Below are positions 6,578 through 14,347 of a stretch of 27,362 nt of DNA, piece after piece. Each line of letters opens with the position of its first letter. Position 1 is the first letter of the stretch. Source of the DNA: Myxococcales bacterium (GTDB lineage Bacteria; Myxococcota_A; Polyangia; Polyangiales; Polyangiaceae); the NCBI GenBank assembly GCA_016720545.1, contig JADKKK010000037.1:1-27362 (forward strand). The letters are read 5' to 3'. A model generated the notes under the pieces. The model was not told where the DNA came from, made no database searches, and saw nothing but the letters and a program-made list of their open reading frames with translations. A program made the position numbers and the translations under genes.

Positions 6578-6677
6578 GCGGAAGTACCGCGCGATGGAGG
6601 CGCCTGGCCTGGACATGTGCCGCGACAACGCGCGCGACGTCCTCGACGAAGCCATCGAAGCCCTGGAGGCCCCATGA
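6420..6677 (+). CDS. Coiled-coil array protein 2 (85 aa)
   Basis: GTG 6420 is preceded by GGGGAGGTG, within a repeat of the start region of the gene at 5924. The start VADLKASPLDRLYL parallels VAELKTTQERRDRF of that gene. It continues RMGERTGAAAERIIDDLDTL, then LAENARLRAVAEAARKYR, the shared heptad helix, and ends DVLDEAIEALEAP*. The stop overlaps ATG 6674 (ATGA). It is a paralog of the 5924 gene in its N-terminal and central parts and diverges at the C-terminus. It is likely a small oligomeric early protein of unknown role. Confidence 0.65.
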   Translation: MADLKASPLDRLYLVGAIRRMGERTGAAAERIIDDLDTLLAENARLRAVAEAARKYRAMEAPGLDMCRDNARDVLDEAIEALEAP

Positions 6678-6952
6678 AGACCCTCGACGAATTGGACGCA
6701 CTCCACGCGGAGGATGCGGAGAGGATCCGCGAAGAGTTGCGCACAACAGGGCGCCACTACACGGAGCCACACGAGTACTTGCACGACGCCTGGCCCGCCT
6801 TCTCCGCGCGGCTCCGGGCTGCGGAGGCGGAGGTGGAGCGGCTGCGGGCGCTGTCCGCTGAGGCCCGCGACATGCTGCGAGACATGCCGTGGCGGCGTGG
6901 CGGCGACGCTCTCGTCACCCGACTGGACCGCGCCGCACTGGGGGAGCCGTGA
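6674..6952 (+). CDS. Coiled-coil array protein 3 (92 aa)
   Basis: It starts at ATG 6674, coupled to the previous gene. The N-terminus MKTLDELDALHAEDAERIRE and RTTGRHYTEPHEYLHDAW precede a long helix FSARLRAAEAEVERLRAL with clear heptads. It ends LDRAALGEP*, sharing DNA with the end of the 5924 gene (GCACTGGGGGAGCCGTGAG). Because the three genes share starts, middles or ends in different combinations, recombination among them is likely. No family is recognised. The stop overlaps the GTG of the Cys-rich gene. Confidence 0.65.
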   Translation: MKTLDELDALHAEDAERIREELRTTGRHYTEPHEYLHDAWPAFSARLRAAEAEVERLRALSAEARDMLRDMPWRRGGDALVTRLDRAALGEP

Positions 6953-7191
6953 GCCCTTACGTGGAGTGCAGGCACTGCGGGTGCTGGCACTACACGCGCG
7001 GCAAGCGGAAGTGCTCGTCGCCTCACGGGCACGACTTCACCCCGCCCGACCCCTTCGCGTGCTGCGGCGGCAACGACGAGAGGCGGCCGCACCACTGCTC
7101 GGACTGCCCCAAGCACCCGTGGAGGAGCGAGCCCGACCCGCGGTGCATGGCCGCGCCGCACGAGTGCCCGCACGCCGAGGAGCCCCGATGA
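6949..7191 (+). CDS. Cys/His-rich small protein, probable zinc binder (80 aa)
   Basis: The GTG at 6949 overlaps the preceding stop and the TGA overlaps ATG 7188. It contains eleven cysteines and many histidines: YVECRHCGCWHYTRGKRKC, then HGHDF, FACCGGNDERRPHHCSDC, then DPRCMAAPHECPH. The paired CxxC motifs suggest one or two zinc sites, but their spacing does not match a named finger family that I know. It is the last clearly intact gene of the early operon. It could bind nucleic acid or act as a small inhibitor; nothing visible decides this. Confidence 0.6.
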   Translation: MSPYVECRHCGCWHYTRGKRKCSSPHGHDFTPPDPFACCGGNDERRPHHCSDCPKHPWRSEPDPRCMAAPHECPHAEEPR

Positions 7192-7694
7192 CCACCGCCC
7201 CCGACCCCCGGCCCTACGCGGCCCCCACGGACCTCGTCACGGCGGAGGATGTGGCGCGGTGGCTGGATGAGCGCGCAATGGCGAGCCCGCCGGAGCCGGT
7301 CCCGCAGTACTCGCGACATTGGCGACCTGCACGCCCGCCTCGACCGCGAGCGCCGGCAGGCGTGCAGGCGGGGGCGGAGGCCATGCTGGCGGGGAGCGTG
7401 GTCTGCCGCGGGGCGCGGGAAGTTGCGGGCGACGTGGGCGCAGTCTCGGCACCGCTGCGCGCCGATCGGCGCCCGTCCTGCCGCGCCCCCTTCCAGCCGC
7501 GCGAGGCAGCAGTACTGCGTCGATCGCGCCCTCGGCTTCGCGCCCGGCCGCGAGGCAGAAGTGAGCACGGCCCGAGGCTCGACTGTCCCGAATGCGGGCG
7601 AGCCGCTGGTCGGGCGCGCAGACGCCGGGGCGCGTGGACCGCGACGGCTATAAATCCAGCGCACCGGACCGCGCCGCTGCCGACCTGGCCCTGA
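7188..7694 (+). CDS. Hypothetical protein, start reliable, body uncertain
   Basis: ATG 7188 overlaps the previous TGA. The first 38 codons contain YAAPTDLVTAEDVARWLDER, a convincing N-terminus. Around 7310-7360 the natural reading moves to another frame (DIGDLHARLDRERRQA) and then returns to the first (GVQAGAEAMLAGSVVCRGAR), as a compensating indel pair would produce. Near the end the frame contains RLDCPECG, half of a zinc ribbon. The stop is at 7694. I recognise no family, and the segment 7400-7560 may not be coding in this frame. Confidence 0.3.
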   Translation: MTTAPDPRPYAAPTDLVTAEDVARWLDERAMASPPEPVPQYSRHWRPARPPRPRAPAGVQAGAEAMLAGSVVCRGAREVAGDVGAVSAPLRADRRPSCRAPFQPREAAVLRRSRPRLRARPRGRSEHGPRLDCPECGRAAGRARRRRGAWTATAINPAHRTAPLPTWP

Positions 7695-9647
7695 TTGCCG
7701 ATGGATCGACGACGGCGCCCACGTTTCCGGTGCACGTGCGGGACGTTCGCGCCAGGTCTACGCCGACGATGGCGTCGCGTTCGTGCGGGAGGTGAGGCGA
7801 CCCCGCCGCCGCGAGGCAGCGCTTGAGGGCATCGCACGCCTCCGAGCCCGAACGCCATGGGCGCCACCGGCTGGACTCGACCGATGCGAGCCGCCGGGCA
7901 AGTGCGACGCACGTTGGGCTGACGTTCAGGACGCGTTGGCGCATCGAAGACTGCGGGCATCCGACCAAAGATTCACCGGTGGGTTACGAGCTGCGACATC
8001 GACCGGCGGATGATCTTGACCGGTGCAGTACGGCAACCCGCCGACCTTTGAGACCGCCGGGACGGCCTAGCCGACGTCAACAAGTGGGTCGCCCTGCACC
8101 GCGCGCGCCGCGACCGGACAGCCTGACGGCGTGCGGGACCACGGCGCGCGCCCGGTCCGCTGCCCGTGGCACGGCCGCACGAGCGGTGCGTCGTCGCGCG
8201 GGGACCGAGCCGCGCCTGTACACCTACGACGGCTGGTCATCGCGCCGTGACGCGCTCTCCTCGACCTACCGCGCGCGCTGGCCGTGCGCGATGGCAGTGC
8301 TGCTGGCGCGACAGTGCCCACGCGGCGCTCGGCTGCGTGCTCGCGGTGCCGCACGCCCACGCCCGAGGGCGCGCCCGTCGAGCGGCGACGTGTCCGTCGG
8401 ACGCCACGCCAATGAAGCTCCTCGAGGCGCGTTGCCGCCTCGGGCGAACTAAACGTGCACGACCCCACGAAGAAGCCGCAAAGGCTGCTGAAGCCAGTCG
8501 ACGCGCCAGCGCCGCAGCACGCGGCGCGCCGTGAACCTCCGCCCGAGGTGGCGGCGGAGCGCGCCGGCCGGCGCGGCGGGGGCATCCTCGCGGCGCCTCG
8601 GGGTGGTGGCGGAGCTTACCCGCCGGGCACGCGCGAAGACTAGGCCTCGCGCGCCTCGTCACGCGCCGAGCGCCGCGTCCACCACGTGCGTCCGTGCACG
8701 GGGCCGCCCATATCCCCAGGCGCGCCGGGCCCTCTGGGACGCCAGCGCCCGAGAAGGCGCGCGCATGCCGGCCGCGTAGGCTCGCCCGACACATGACAGT
8801 CGCTGTCGCGCGCAGGCCCGGGGCGAACGCCACGACGTCACCCGCAGCACTGCAGCGCGCGCGAACCGCCGGCGGAGGAGGCGAGGTGCCGGCTCATGGC
8901 CTCGACGAGCGCAGGTGCCCGGAACCGTCGCTGAGGGGCGGCTCGAACACGACCGCGGTCCGGGGGGCGCACGGCACGTTCGTGCGCCGCGCTGTCCAGG
9001 GGCCTCGCCGGCGGCGAGGGACGCGTCGAGCGGCCTCGTCTCCCGAGACGCTCCTCCCAGAGGCCGCGCAAGAGTGCCCGGGCGCGAGAGGTCGGAGGGC
9101 TTCACGTTGCCGATCTTCCGCGCGCTTCCAGCAGCTCCCGCCGGTCTCGATCAGACTTCGCCCAGCACGCGCAGGCCTGCGCGCGCTGCGCGCGCCGGAT
9201 CGCCCCTCGGCGGGCGCGGGCGCACGCGCAGGGTCGCGCTGATGCCCGCGCCGGAGAGCCTGCCGGAGTAGTCCACGTACGCGGCCCGTGCGAGCCGGGC
9301 CCGCCTGCGGCCTCGGCACGCGCAGGTGTGCGCAGCAGAGGCGCCGCGCCCGTCGGGCATCCGGGCGAAGCCCCTTGGGAGCCGCGAGGAGATCGTCGAG
9401 TCGCGGCCACCTGAGGTCGCGTGCGCGGATCCGCCCGACGCGACGGCCTGCTCGGGTCACCGCCGTCCTTCGTGGCGAGCAGCCGCGGAGCTGTGCGCTC
9501 ATCCAGGCCGCCGTCCAAACGCCTGATCGCGCGCGGCGGTCGGCAGTCGCTCCCGTGCGCCGCGGAGCGCTCGACCTCCGGCGCGAGACTCGGCGCGCGG
9601 TAGACGGGGCGCACCACGCGCGTCCCCGTCGCTCGACGACGGGGCCA
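7695..9647. other. GC-rich stretch without an intact gene
   Basis: Short natural-looking fragments occur in several plus-strand frames: QVYADDGVAFVREV (about 7759-7795), RWRIEDCGHPTKDSPVGYEL (about 7937-7995), ADVNKWVALHRARRD (about 8070) and HDPTKKPQRLLKPVDAPAP from GTG 8455 (open to 8643). From about 8700 to 9640 weak minus-strand fragments appear: RARDLRWPRLDDLLAAPKGL, AYVDYSGRLSGAGIS, and TNVPCAPRTAVVFEPPLSDG at the end of a frame open from 9664 to 8894. None continues convincingly. Either indels have broken several small early genes, or part of this is the untranslated junction between the converging early and late operons. Confidence 0.4.
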
Positions 9648-9678
9648 CCCGTCGGCCGAGGCACTCTCGGCCGACGGG
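9648..9678 (-). terminator. Perfect 13-bp hairpin at the end of the late operon
   Basis: Arms CCCGTCGGCCGAG (9648-9660) and CTCGGCCGACGGG (9666-9678) pair completely around a five-base loop. On the minus strand it begins eight bases after the last late-operon stop (9687). There is no T tract, so termination would depend on hairpin strength or Rho. Confidence 0.6.
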
Positions 9679-9686
9679 GGAGGGGC

Positions 9687-9878
9687 TCACGGACACGTCG
9701 CCCCCGCCCTCTCGCGCGCCTCGCGCATCTCGCGGGCGCGCTCGCCGGCTACACGCGCGCGCAACCGGCCGGGCTTGGCCGCGCCTGGTCGGGCCGCGAG
9801 GCCGCGCAGGTCGGCGGTCTCAGGTCCCGGCCCCCTGCCGCGCCTCGACGCACCACGAGCAGAGACACGGCCGCTCAC
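9687..9878 (-). CDS. Small Arg/Ala-rich protein, last gene of late operon (63 aa)
   Basis: The GTG at 9878 overlaps the stop of the preceding gene (GTGA). The N-terminal 30 residues are Gly/Arg-rich and probably disordered; the C-terminal half is a strongly basic helix, VAGERAREMREARERAGATC. No membrane segment and no known motif are seen. It closes the operon just before the hairpin at 9648-9678. Its position after small membrane genes suggests, but does not prove, a lysis-related or accessory role. High arginine content in GC-rich DNA can also arise by chance, so confidence is moderate. Confidence 0.4.
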   Translation of the reverse strand: MSGRVSARGASRRGRGPGPETADLRGLAARPGAAKPGRLRARVAGERAREMREARERAGATCP

Positions 9879-10039
9879 GTGTCCTCCCTCAGCGCCGCGA
9901 ACTTCGCGCGCGCGTGGATGCTCGCGAGCCGCTCGGTCGCGACAAACAGCGCCTCGCGCTCGGCCTCGGTGCCGCTCTCGCGGATCAGTTCGACGACGCT
10001 CTCGAGGGCGGAGAGCACGGACAGCAGGATGGCCGTCAC
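9875..10039 (-). CDS. Small amphipathic protein, possible holin-like (54 aa)
   Basis: A GTG at 10039 overlaps the inferred stop of the lipoprotein gene (GTGA), and the TGA at 9875 overlaps the next GTG. The product starts TAILLSVLSALESVVELIRE, a moderately hydrophobic helix with acidic residues, and continues EREALFVATERLASIHARAK. An alternative start at ATG 10069 adds GGLLGAVRAV and would make a more typical transmembrane segment. It lies in a cluster of small membrane or secreted proteins. A holin-like or spanin-associated function is possible; no family match is claimed. Confidence 0.5.
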   Translation of the reverse strand: MTAILLSVLSALESVVELIRESGTEAEREALFVATERLASIHARAKFAALREDT

Positions 10040-10292
10040 GGCACGCACCGCCCCGAGTAGGCCGCCCATAGCGCACAACGACGCGCTGGCGGCACGCGAC
10101 GACGTAGCCGGGGCAGGTGCTGGCCTGCACCGCGCACGCCTCGAGGGCCGCCCCCGTAGGCCGCGACTCGGCGGCCGTCTGCGCGCGCGGCGTGCAGCCG
10201 AGGAGGAGCGGGCCGACGAAGATCATGGCGAGCGCGGCGACGAGCAGGGCAGCGACGAAGGCGCGGAGCGTGTGAATTCTGAGCTTCTTCAT
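10036..10292 (-). CDS. Small phage lipoprotein (frameshifted near its end)
   Basis: ATG 10292 gives KKLRIHT, then a hydrophobic signal segment (FVAALLVAALAMIFVG) ending in LLLGC, a lipobox whose Cys is about residue 32. Downstream it contains ALEACAVQASTCPGYVVACR, rich in cysteine. This frame has no stop until 9687, but a neighbouring frame gives RCALWAAYSGRCVP* ending at 10036, whose TGA overlaps the next GTG. The coupling pattern of the whole operon makes that the better end, implying an indel around 10085. A short lipoprotein overlapping a membrane-protein gene resembles the outer-membrane spanin arrangement (Rz1), which is an inference only. Confidence 0.55.
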
Positions 10293-10737
10293 CGGACCCG
10301 ATCATGGCGTGGGCGGAACCGAACGCGGCGCACGCGGACAGGCTGCCGGCGAGCGCGGCCGCGATGGTGGCGGCGAGCAGAAGGCGCGTCGTCGAGGGGC
10401 GCGACCCGAAGAGTCCTGACAGGCGCCGCACGAGCGGCGAAGGCTCGTAGACCACCCCTGCGGGGCAGCCCTCGCTCGCGGGCACGACGACCAGGCGCGC
10501 GAGGTGCTTCGTGAGCGTCGCGTTCACCGCGCGCTGCTCCGCGCGACGAACGCCTCGACGAGCCCCCGGTGCGCCGCGGCCTCGCCCCTGCTCGTCGAGG
10601 AGCGCGAGCGTGCGGGTGTGCGCGGCGAGGGTCTGGCGCGAGGCCTCCTCAGCGACCTCGACGAGGTCGCTCCGGAGCGCCCGGATGTCCCGCATCGTCG
10701 CGGGCGGGCTCGTCGTCGTCGGATCGAAGCCGTTCAT
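10289..10737 (-). CDS. Membrane-associated protein with C-terminal hydrophobic helix, frameshifted
   Basis: ATG 10737 overlaps the upstream stop (ATGA). It begins NGFDPTTTSPPATMRDIRAL and continues RSDLVEVAEEASRQTLAAHT. The frame then jumps: AAHRGLVEAFVARSSAR is in another frame (about 10595-10530) before NATLTKHLARLVVVPASEGC resumes in the first. A hydrophobic helix, LLLAATIAAALAG, lies near the C-terminus. The expected TGA at 10289-10291, overlapping the lipoprotein ATG, is in a third frame. Two or three indels are therefore inferred. It may anchor in the inner membrane. Function is unknown; a spanin or holin role would fit the neighbourhood. Confidence 0.45.
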
Positions 10738-11149
10738 GGGGTCCCTCCGTGGAGCTGGCGGTAGGCCTGGAGCAAGATTTGGACGAGCGTGCCGAGCGCG
10801 ACGAAGGCGCCCAGGACTTTCGGCGAGCTTGCCGGTGAGCGCGTGCACGAGGGTGCTCGTATCGCTCGCGGCCGCCTTCGACGGCCTCGATGCGCGCGAG
10901 GCGCATCTCGTGCTCGCTGAGCCGCGCCTCCTGCGCGAGGTCAGTCTTGCTCGTGCGCGCGTCGAGCTCCGGGAGGCGCGCCGACAGGCGGAGCACCTCG
11001 ACGCGCAGCTCGTCGAGCGCGGCGATATACGGGTCCTCACCCGCCCGGAGCTCCTCGAGCGACGAGCGCGGGATGGGCGTGGGCGCCTCCTCGCGAGGGA
11101 GCGCGGCAGGCCGGGGGAGCGTGGGGATTCGGTCGGGATCGTATGCCAT
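10734..11149 (-). CDS. Coiled-coil plus C-terminal membrane helix protein, frameshifted
   Basis: ATG 11149 begins MAYDPDRIPTLPRPAALPRE, a Pro-rich head, followed by a helix containing YIAALDELRVEVLRLSARLP and DLAQEARLSEHEMRLARIEA. The reading frame then shifts near 10880 to AAASDTSTLVHALTGKLAE and again near 10820 to KVLGAFVALGTLVQILLQAY followed by RQLHGGTP*, a membrane helix. The TGA at 10734 overlaps the next ATG. The architecture of cytoplasmic coiled coil plus one C-terminal membrane helix recalls XhlA-type haemolysin/holin partners. It is the first gene after the fibre genes. Two indels are inferred. Confidence 0.5.
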
Positions 11150-11151
11150 GG

Positions 11152-11976
11152 TCAGAGTCCCAGTGAGGGGTAGCGAGTCGCGAAATAGCCCGCCTCGCGC
11201 GTTGTGAGCGCCGCGCCCGTGAGCGCCTGGCCGGGGAAGATCATCATCTCGACGAGGCGGAACTCAGCGACGTAGAGGCCGCCTCCGAGAGTGCCCATAT
11301 ACGATGGGTATCCAGCGGCGACGGGGCCTTGGTTGGTGCCGATGTTTTCGTCACTCACGTTCGAGCCGTTGATGCGCACTCGGACGTTCCCGCCGTTGGT
11401 GTAACTCACCCATACGAGCCCCCATGCGCCCCATCCGCCGGGCCACACGACGGGAGTCGTTCCGCCCTCGGTCGAGGCGTCCGCGTTGGTGTGATGCACA
11501 CCGAATTTGCACGTGCCGCCGTCGTCCATGAACGCATGGACCAGCTTCCCTTCCGCGTCGCCCCATATCGTCGAGTTGAGCCCGGTCGTTTTGCCGCCGC
11601 CGTCGACGCCAAAAACGTTCGCGCTTATCGGTTGGACGACATATGCAGCCGTGTAGCTCGCCGCCGTCGAATCGCCCGCACCGAGCAGCGTGCGGGCTTT
11701 GTCGCCAGACACGAGTAGAGGATACGTCGGCTCCCAGATAACGGAGTTGTGTCCGTTGAGTGCCGTCGACGGCTGGAATACGACGTCGCCGTACCCCGTT
11801 TGGTGGTCGTGGGCTGTGGTACTGCCGGACACGCCAGCACTTGCTTTGCTGGCCCACGACAGCGTCGCACCCGTGCCCGTCACGCTGTCGGAGCGGAGCC
11901 ACACGGACAGGTTGTCTGTTGCCGGATCGTGAGCCGCAGCGGCGCTCGATTTGATGAACGAGAACGGCGCGATCAT
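11152..11976 (-). CDS. LamG/concanavalin A-like tail fibre or receptor-binding protein (274 aa)
   Basis: ATG 11976 overlaps the stop of the preceding fibre gene. After IAPFSFIKSSAAAA and LSVWLRSDSVTGTGATLSWA comes a jelly-roll of the LamG type: GYGDVVFQPSTALNGHNSV, YTAAYVVQPIS, WGDAEGKLVHAFMDDGG, CKFGVHHTNAD, GAWGLVWVSYTNGGNVRVRI, then GLYVAEFRLVEMMIFPGQAL and the terminal segment ATRYPSL. The W-V-R-x-D opening, the mid-domain strands and the terminal helix resemble lectin-like domains appended to phage fibres that bind host-surface glycans. The frame is intact over 825 bases, in contrast to neighbouring fibre genes. The ligand is unknown. Confidence 0.7.
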   Translation of the reverse strand: MIAPFSFIKSSAAAAHDPATDNLSVWLRSDSVTGTGATLSWASKASAGVSGSTTAHDHQTGYGDVVFQPSTALNGHNSVIWEPTYPLLVSGDKARTLLGAGDSTAASYTAAYVVQPISANVFGVDGGGKTTGLNSTIWGDAEGKLVHAFMDDGGTCKFGVHHTNADASTEGGTTPVVWPGGWGAWGLVWVSYTNGGNVRVRINGSNVSDENIGTNQGPVAAGYPSYMGTLGGGLYVAEFRLVEMMIFPGQALTGAALTTREAGYFATRYPSLGL

Positions 11977-12712
11977 GCCATTGCCTGGACTACCGAACCG
12001 TAGATCGAGGTGCCGTCGTGGACGAAGGTGTAGACGTCGATGCCGCTCGCGGTCTGCGTCGGTGCCGCGCCGCCAGCCCACTTTACCGTTGGCCATGTCA
12101 GCGTGGAGGCCGCGCCGGTCACGCGGACCACGATGACCATGCCGCTCGCCTGGTTCGAGAACGTGAACGTGTTCGCGCCGGCGGCGAGGGTCTTGGTTTG
12201 GACCGGGCCGAGCGACCAGTCGATCTCGAGCGCCGCGACCGCGATGGCCGCGCCCTGCGTTTGGCCGTTGATGAACGGGTTTGTCATCTGCGCCGTCGTG
12301 AGCGCCGGTGGTCAGCAGCAGGAACTCGCGAATACGGCCGCACCCGTGCCCGTCCCGTCTGTAGAGGGCGGCTCGCAGATTCGCGCTGGACGGAGTGCCA
12401 AGAAAGGTCTCCACGCCGGTACCGAATCCGGCAAGCTTCGACAGCGCGATAGCCGCCGACGTGCACGTCGGCATTCACGACCAGACTTGACGCCGCGTCC
12501 TGAACGCCGCCAACGATGTGCGGTATCCCGGTCCCGGTGGGCGTGGTGCCGCTGCCGCCACTCACCGTGATCGTGAGCTGGTCGTTCGCTGCGTCGTCCA
12601 CAGCAGTCACGCCAACGAAGTTCACATAGCGGCGCGCGGTCTGCGCGACGCCCGCGATTTTGAGCAGGACGGGGAGGAGGTTGGGAAGCCAACTGGATGC
12701 GGCGAGAGTCAT
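11973..12712 (-). CDS. Tail fibre protein, frameshifted
   Basis: ATG 12712 overlaps the previous stop. It starts TLAASSWLPNLLPVLLKIAG, then VNFVGVTAVDDAANDQLTIT. From about 12465 coding passes through at least three frames: IALSKLAGFGTGVETFLGTP and SSANLRAAL, then TDGTGTGAAVFASS, then MTNPFINGQTQGAAIAVAAL with TFTFSNQASGMVIVVRVTG and GTSIYGSVVQAMA*. Phrases of the type TPSSANLRAALTD-TGTGAAVF are characteristic of repeated fibre-shaft modules, so these fragments belong to one protein. The last 104 codons are a complete beta-rich head-like domain. About three indels fall in 12300-12470. Confidence 0.65.
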
Positions 12713-13561
12713 CGCTGGTACCTCCGAGTCGTGATGGTGAGGTAGGCGCCGCCCACGTCGAGATACGGCAGGGCGTTCGTGTTGCCTCGTTCTGCACGAG
12801 CAAGAAGTACTCATAAGTCCAGGCTTGACCGTGTTGTTCTGGTCTATCGCGGCGCCGGTGTCGATCGCGTGAGTCGCCTCGTACGCGCCGAGTCCGCCAG
12901 AGGTGTCGAGCGCGAAGCCGCCCGACTGGAGCGACGAGATCACGCCCGTACTGAGCCGCCGCCGGATGACGCAGATCCCGGGCATGAGCGCCGGGAGGCC
13001 GGCGTGCGCACCGGCGGGCGTGACGTACACCGTCGCGGCCGTGATGACGTCGTCGGTCTGCAGGTCGGTCAGGGGGAAGTACATGATGCGACCCTGCGCG
13101 CCGGCGTTGTACGCCGTATCGAACTTCAGCTCGTAACTGTACAGCGCCACCGGCGACGACCACCGCGGTTTGAGCCGTGTCGCCTGCGGCGCGGGGCCGG
13201 CGGAGACGTACGCCGCCGGCCGGTTCACGCCCCGATAGGTCGTGAACGCCACGCCAAGGGTACCGTAGTCATCGCGTACCCACCGGCCCGCGGTGCCGTC
13301 GCCCGACGCCAGGATCCACGGGCTATCCACCGTCGTCGCGGAGTACGTGCCCGAGGTCACGAACACGTAGTGGCCCTCGCCTCGCACGAGCCTGGTGAGC
13401 CCGTGCGTCGGCACGAGGATCGCCGTCAGGGCGGCCGTGTCCGCGAGCACGTCGTGCTGATCCCAGATGGCGGCGAGGGGCGTGTTGACGTCCGCGGCGT
13501 CGATCGTGTCGCCGTCGGAGGGAATGGTGATTGCCGAGGCTGTGCCGTAGGTCGTGCTCAT
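12709..13561 (-). CDS. Baseplate-proximal fibre/structural protein, frameshifted
   Basis: ATG 13561 (after an indefensible upstream extension) overlaps the gpI-like stop. The N-terminal region contains TTYGTASAITIPSDGDTIDA and ADVNTPLAAIWDQHDVLADT, then GEGHYVFVTSGTYSATTVDS and PWILASGDGTAGRWVRDDYG, a phrase found in phage tail-associated proteins. A middle domain includes YELKFDTAYNAGAQGRIMYF. After KPGL (about 12820) the frame shifts to TYEYFLLVQNEA and then to NALPYLDVGGAYLTITTRRY ending QR* at 12709. Two one-base indels are inferred at about 12820 and 12785. Its place between the baseplate and fibre genes suggests it is the fibre base or adhesin trunk. Confidence 0.65.
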
Positions 13562-14346
13562 GTTCTTGTCCCGTCCCAGTAGTCTGCAGTTGAGAGTCGG
13601 GTCGCGACGTGAACGCCGGCGACTACCTTCGAGGGCTTGCCCCACTGCCCGTCAGGCTCGGGTGCGGTCGGCGAGAACGACGCCGCATCGAAGGCAATGA
13701 TTATGTTCACGCACCGCGTGCCCGCGGGCTTCCAGTCCGCGACGATGCCGCGCACGCCGGCCACCTCGGAGGGCGTGGCGGTCGTGCCCCAGGTCTTCTC
13801 CGTGTCGCCCCAGAGCTGGCCAGAGCCCCAGTTCGCCGAGTGGCTCCAGCGCGTGCCGGGATAGATGATGACCCAGAAGCGCGCCCAGTTCGACGCCGCG
13901 ACCGTGGAATCCCAGTTCCAGTTCCCCGTGTTGAGCGTGTACGTCTCGACGCCCGAGGCGCTGCGAGAGAACCAGTTCCCGCGCGCGTCGACGGTGCGGA
14001 ACGACGAGCCCGCCGCGATGTACTCTTGCAGCTTCTGCATGAGCATGAAGGGCGAGCCGCGTTTCTTCGCGTCGTGAAGCCACCGCTTGAGGCGCGTCGC
14101 GTAGCTCGTCGCGGTCTCGGGGCCGAGGCCGCGCAGCGTGCGCCGGTCGCGGCCGATCGCCTCGATGGCGCCCTCGACACCGAGCAGCGCGGCCGTGTCG
14201 GGGTAGCGCGCGAGCATGCCGAGATAGAGACGCTCCAAGCTCGCGTCGAGCGCGAGGTCGAGCGAGTACTGCACGAGCGTCGACTCGGCGCCGTCGTCGA
14301 CGAGCCACCGCGGGCCGAACTGCTTATTTCGAGTGCGAAAGTCCAT
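13558..14346 (-). CDS. gpI-like tail protein (262 aa)
   Basis: Located immediately after baseplate J, where P2 gpI and Mu gp48 lie. It contains GAESTLVQYSLDLALDASLE, RLYLGMLARYPDTAALLGVE, then DRRTLRGLGPETATSYATRL, matching the shape of phage proteins that measure out the last baseplate wedge layer. The second half, NWFSRSASGVETYTLNTGNW through WARFWVIIYPGTRWSHS, DWKPAGTRCVNIIIAFD and TADYWDGTRT*, is a beta-sandwich-like region often found in gpI relatives of large tails. The frame is intact. It starts at ATG 14346, one base after the J stop. By family position it would join the wedge to the tail fibres. Assignment is by context plus composition. Confidence 0.55.
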   Translation of the reverse strand: MDFRTRNKQFGPRWLVDDGAESTLVQYSLDLALDASLERLYLGMLARYPDTAALLGVEGAIEAIGRDRRTLRGLGPETATSYATRLKRWLHDAKKRGSPFMLMQKLQEYIAAGSSFRTVDARGNWFSRSASGVETYTLNTGNWNWDSTVAASNWARFWVIIYPGTRWSHSANWGSGQLWGDTEKTWGTTATPSEVAGVRGIVADWKPAGTRCVNIIIAFDAASFSPTAPEPDGQWGKPSKVVAGVHVATRLSTADYWDGTRT

Positions 14347-14347
14347 A

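Noticed and set aside
9687..10292. A 201-residue lipoprotein
   Set aside because: After residue 75 the frame turns Arg/Gly-rich and covers the genes at 9875-10039 and 9687-9878; a coupled stop at 10036 is a better end.
11152..12474. One 440-codon fibre protein
   Set aside because: The middle part (about 12287-11980) is out-of-frame sequence over an intact 104-codon fibre domain; the LamG protein has its own coupled ATG at 11976.
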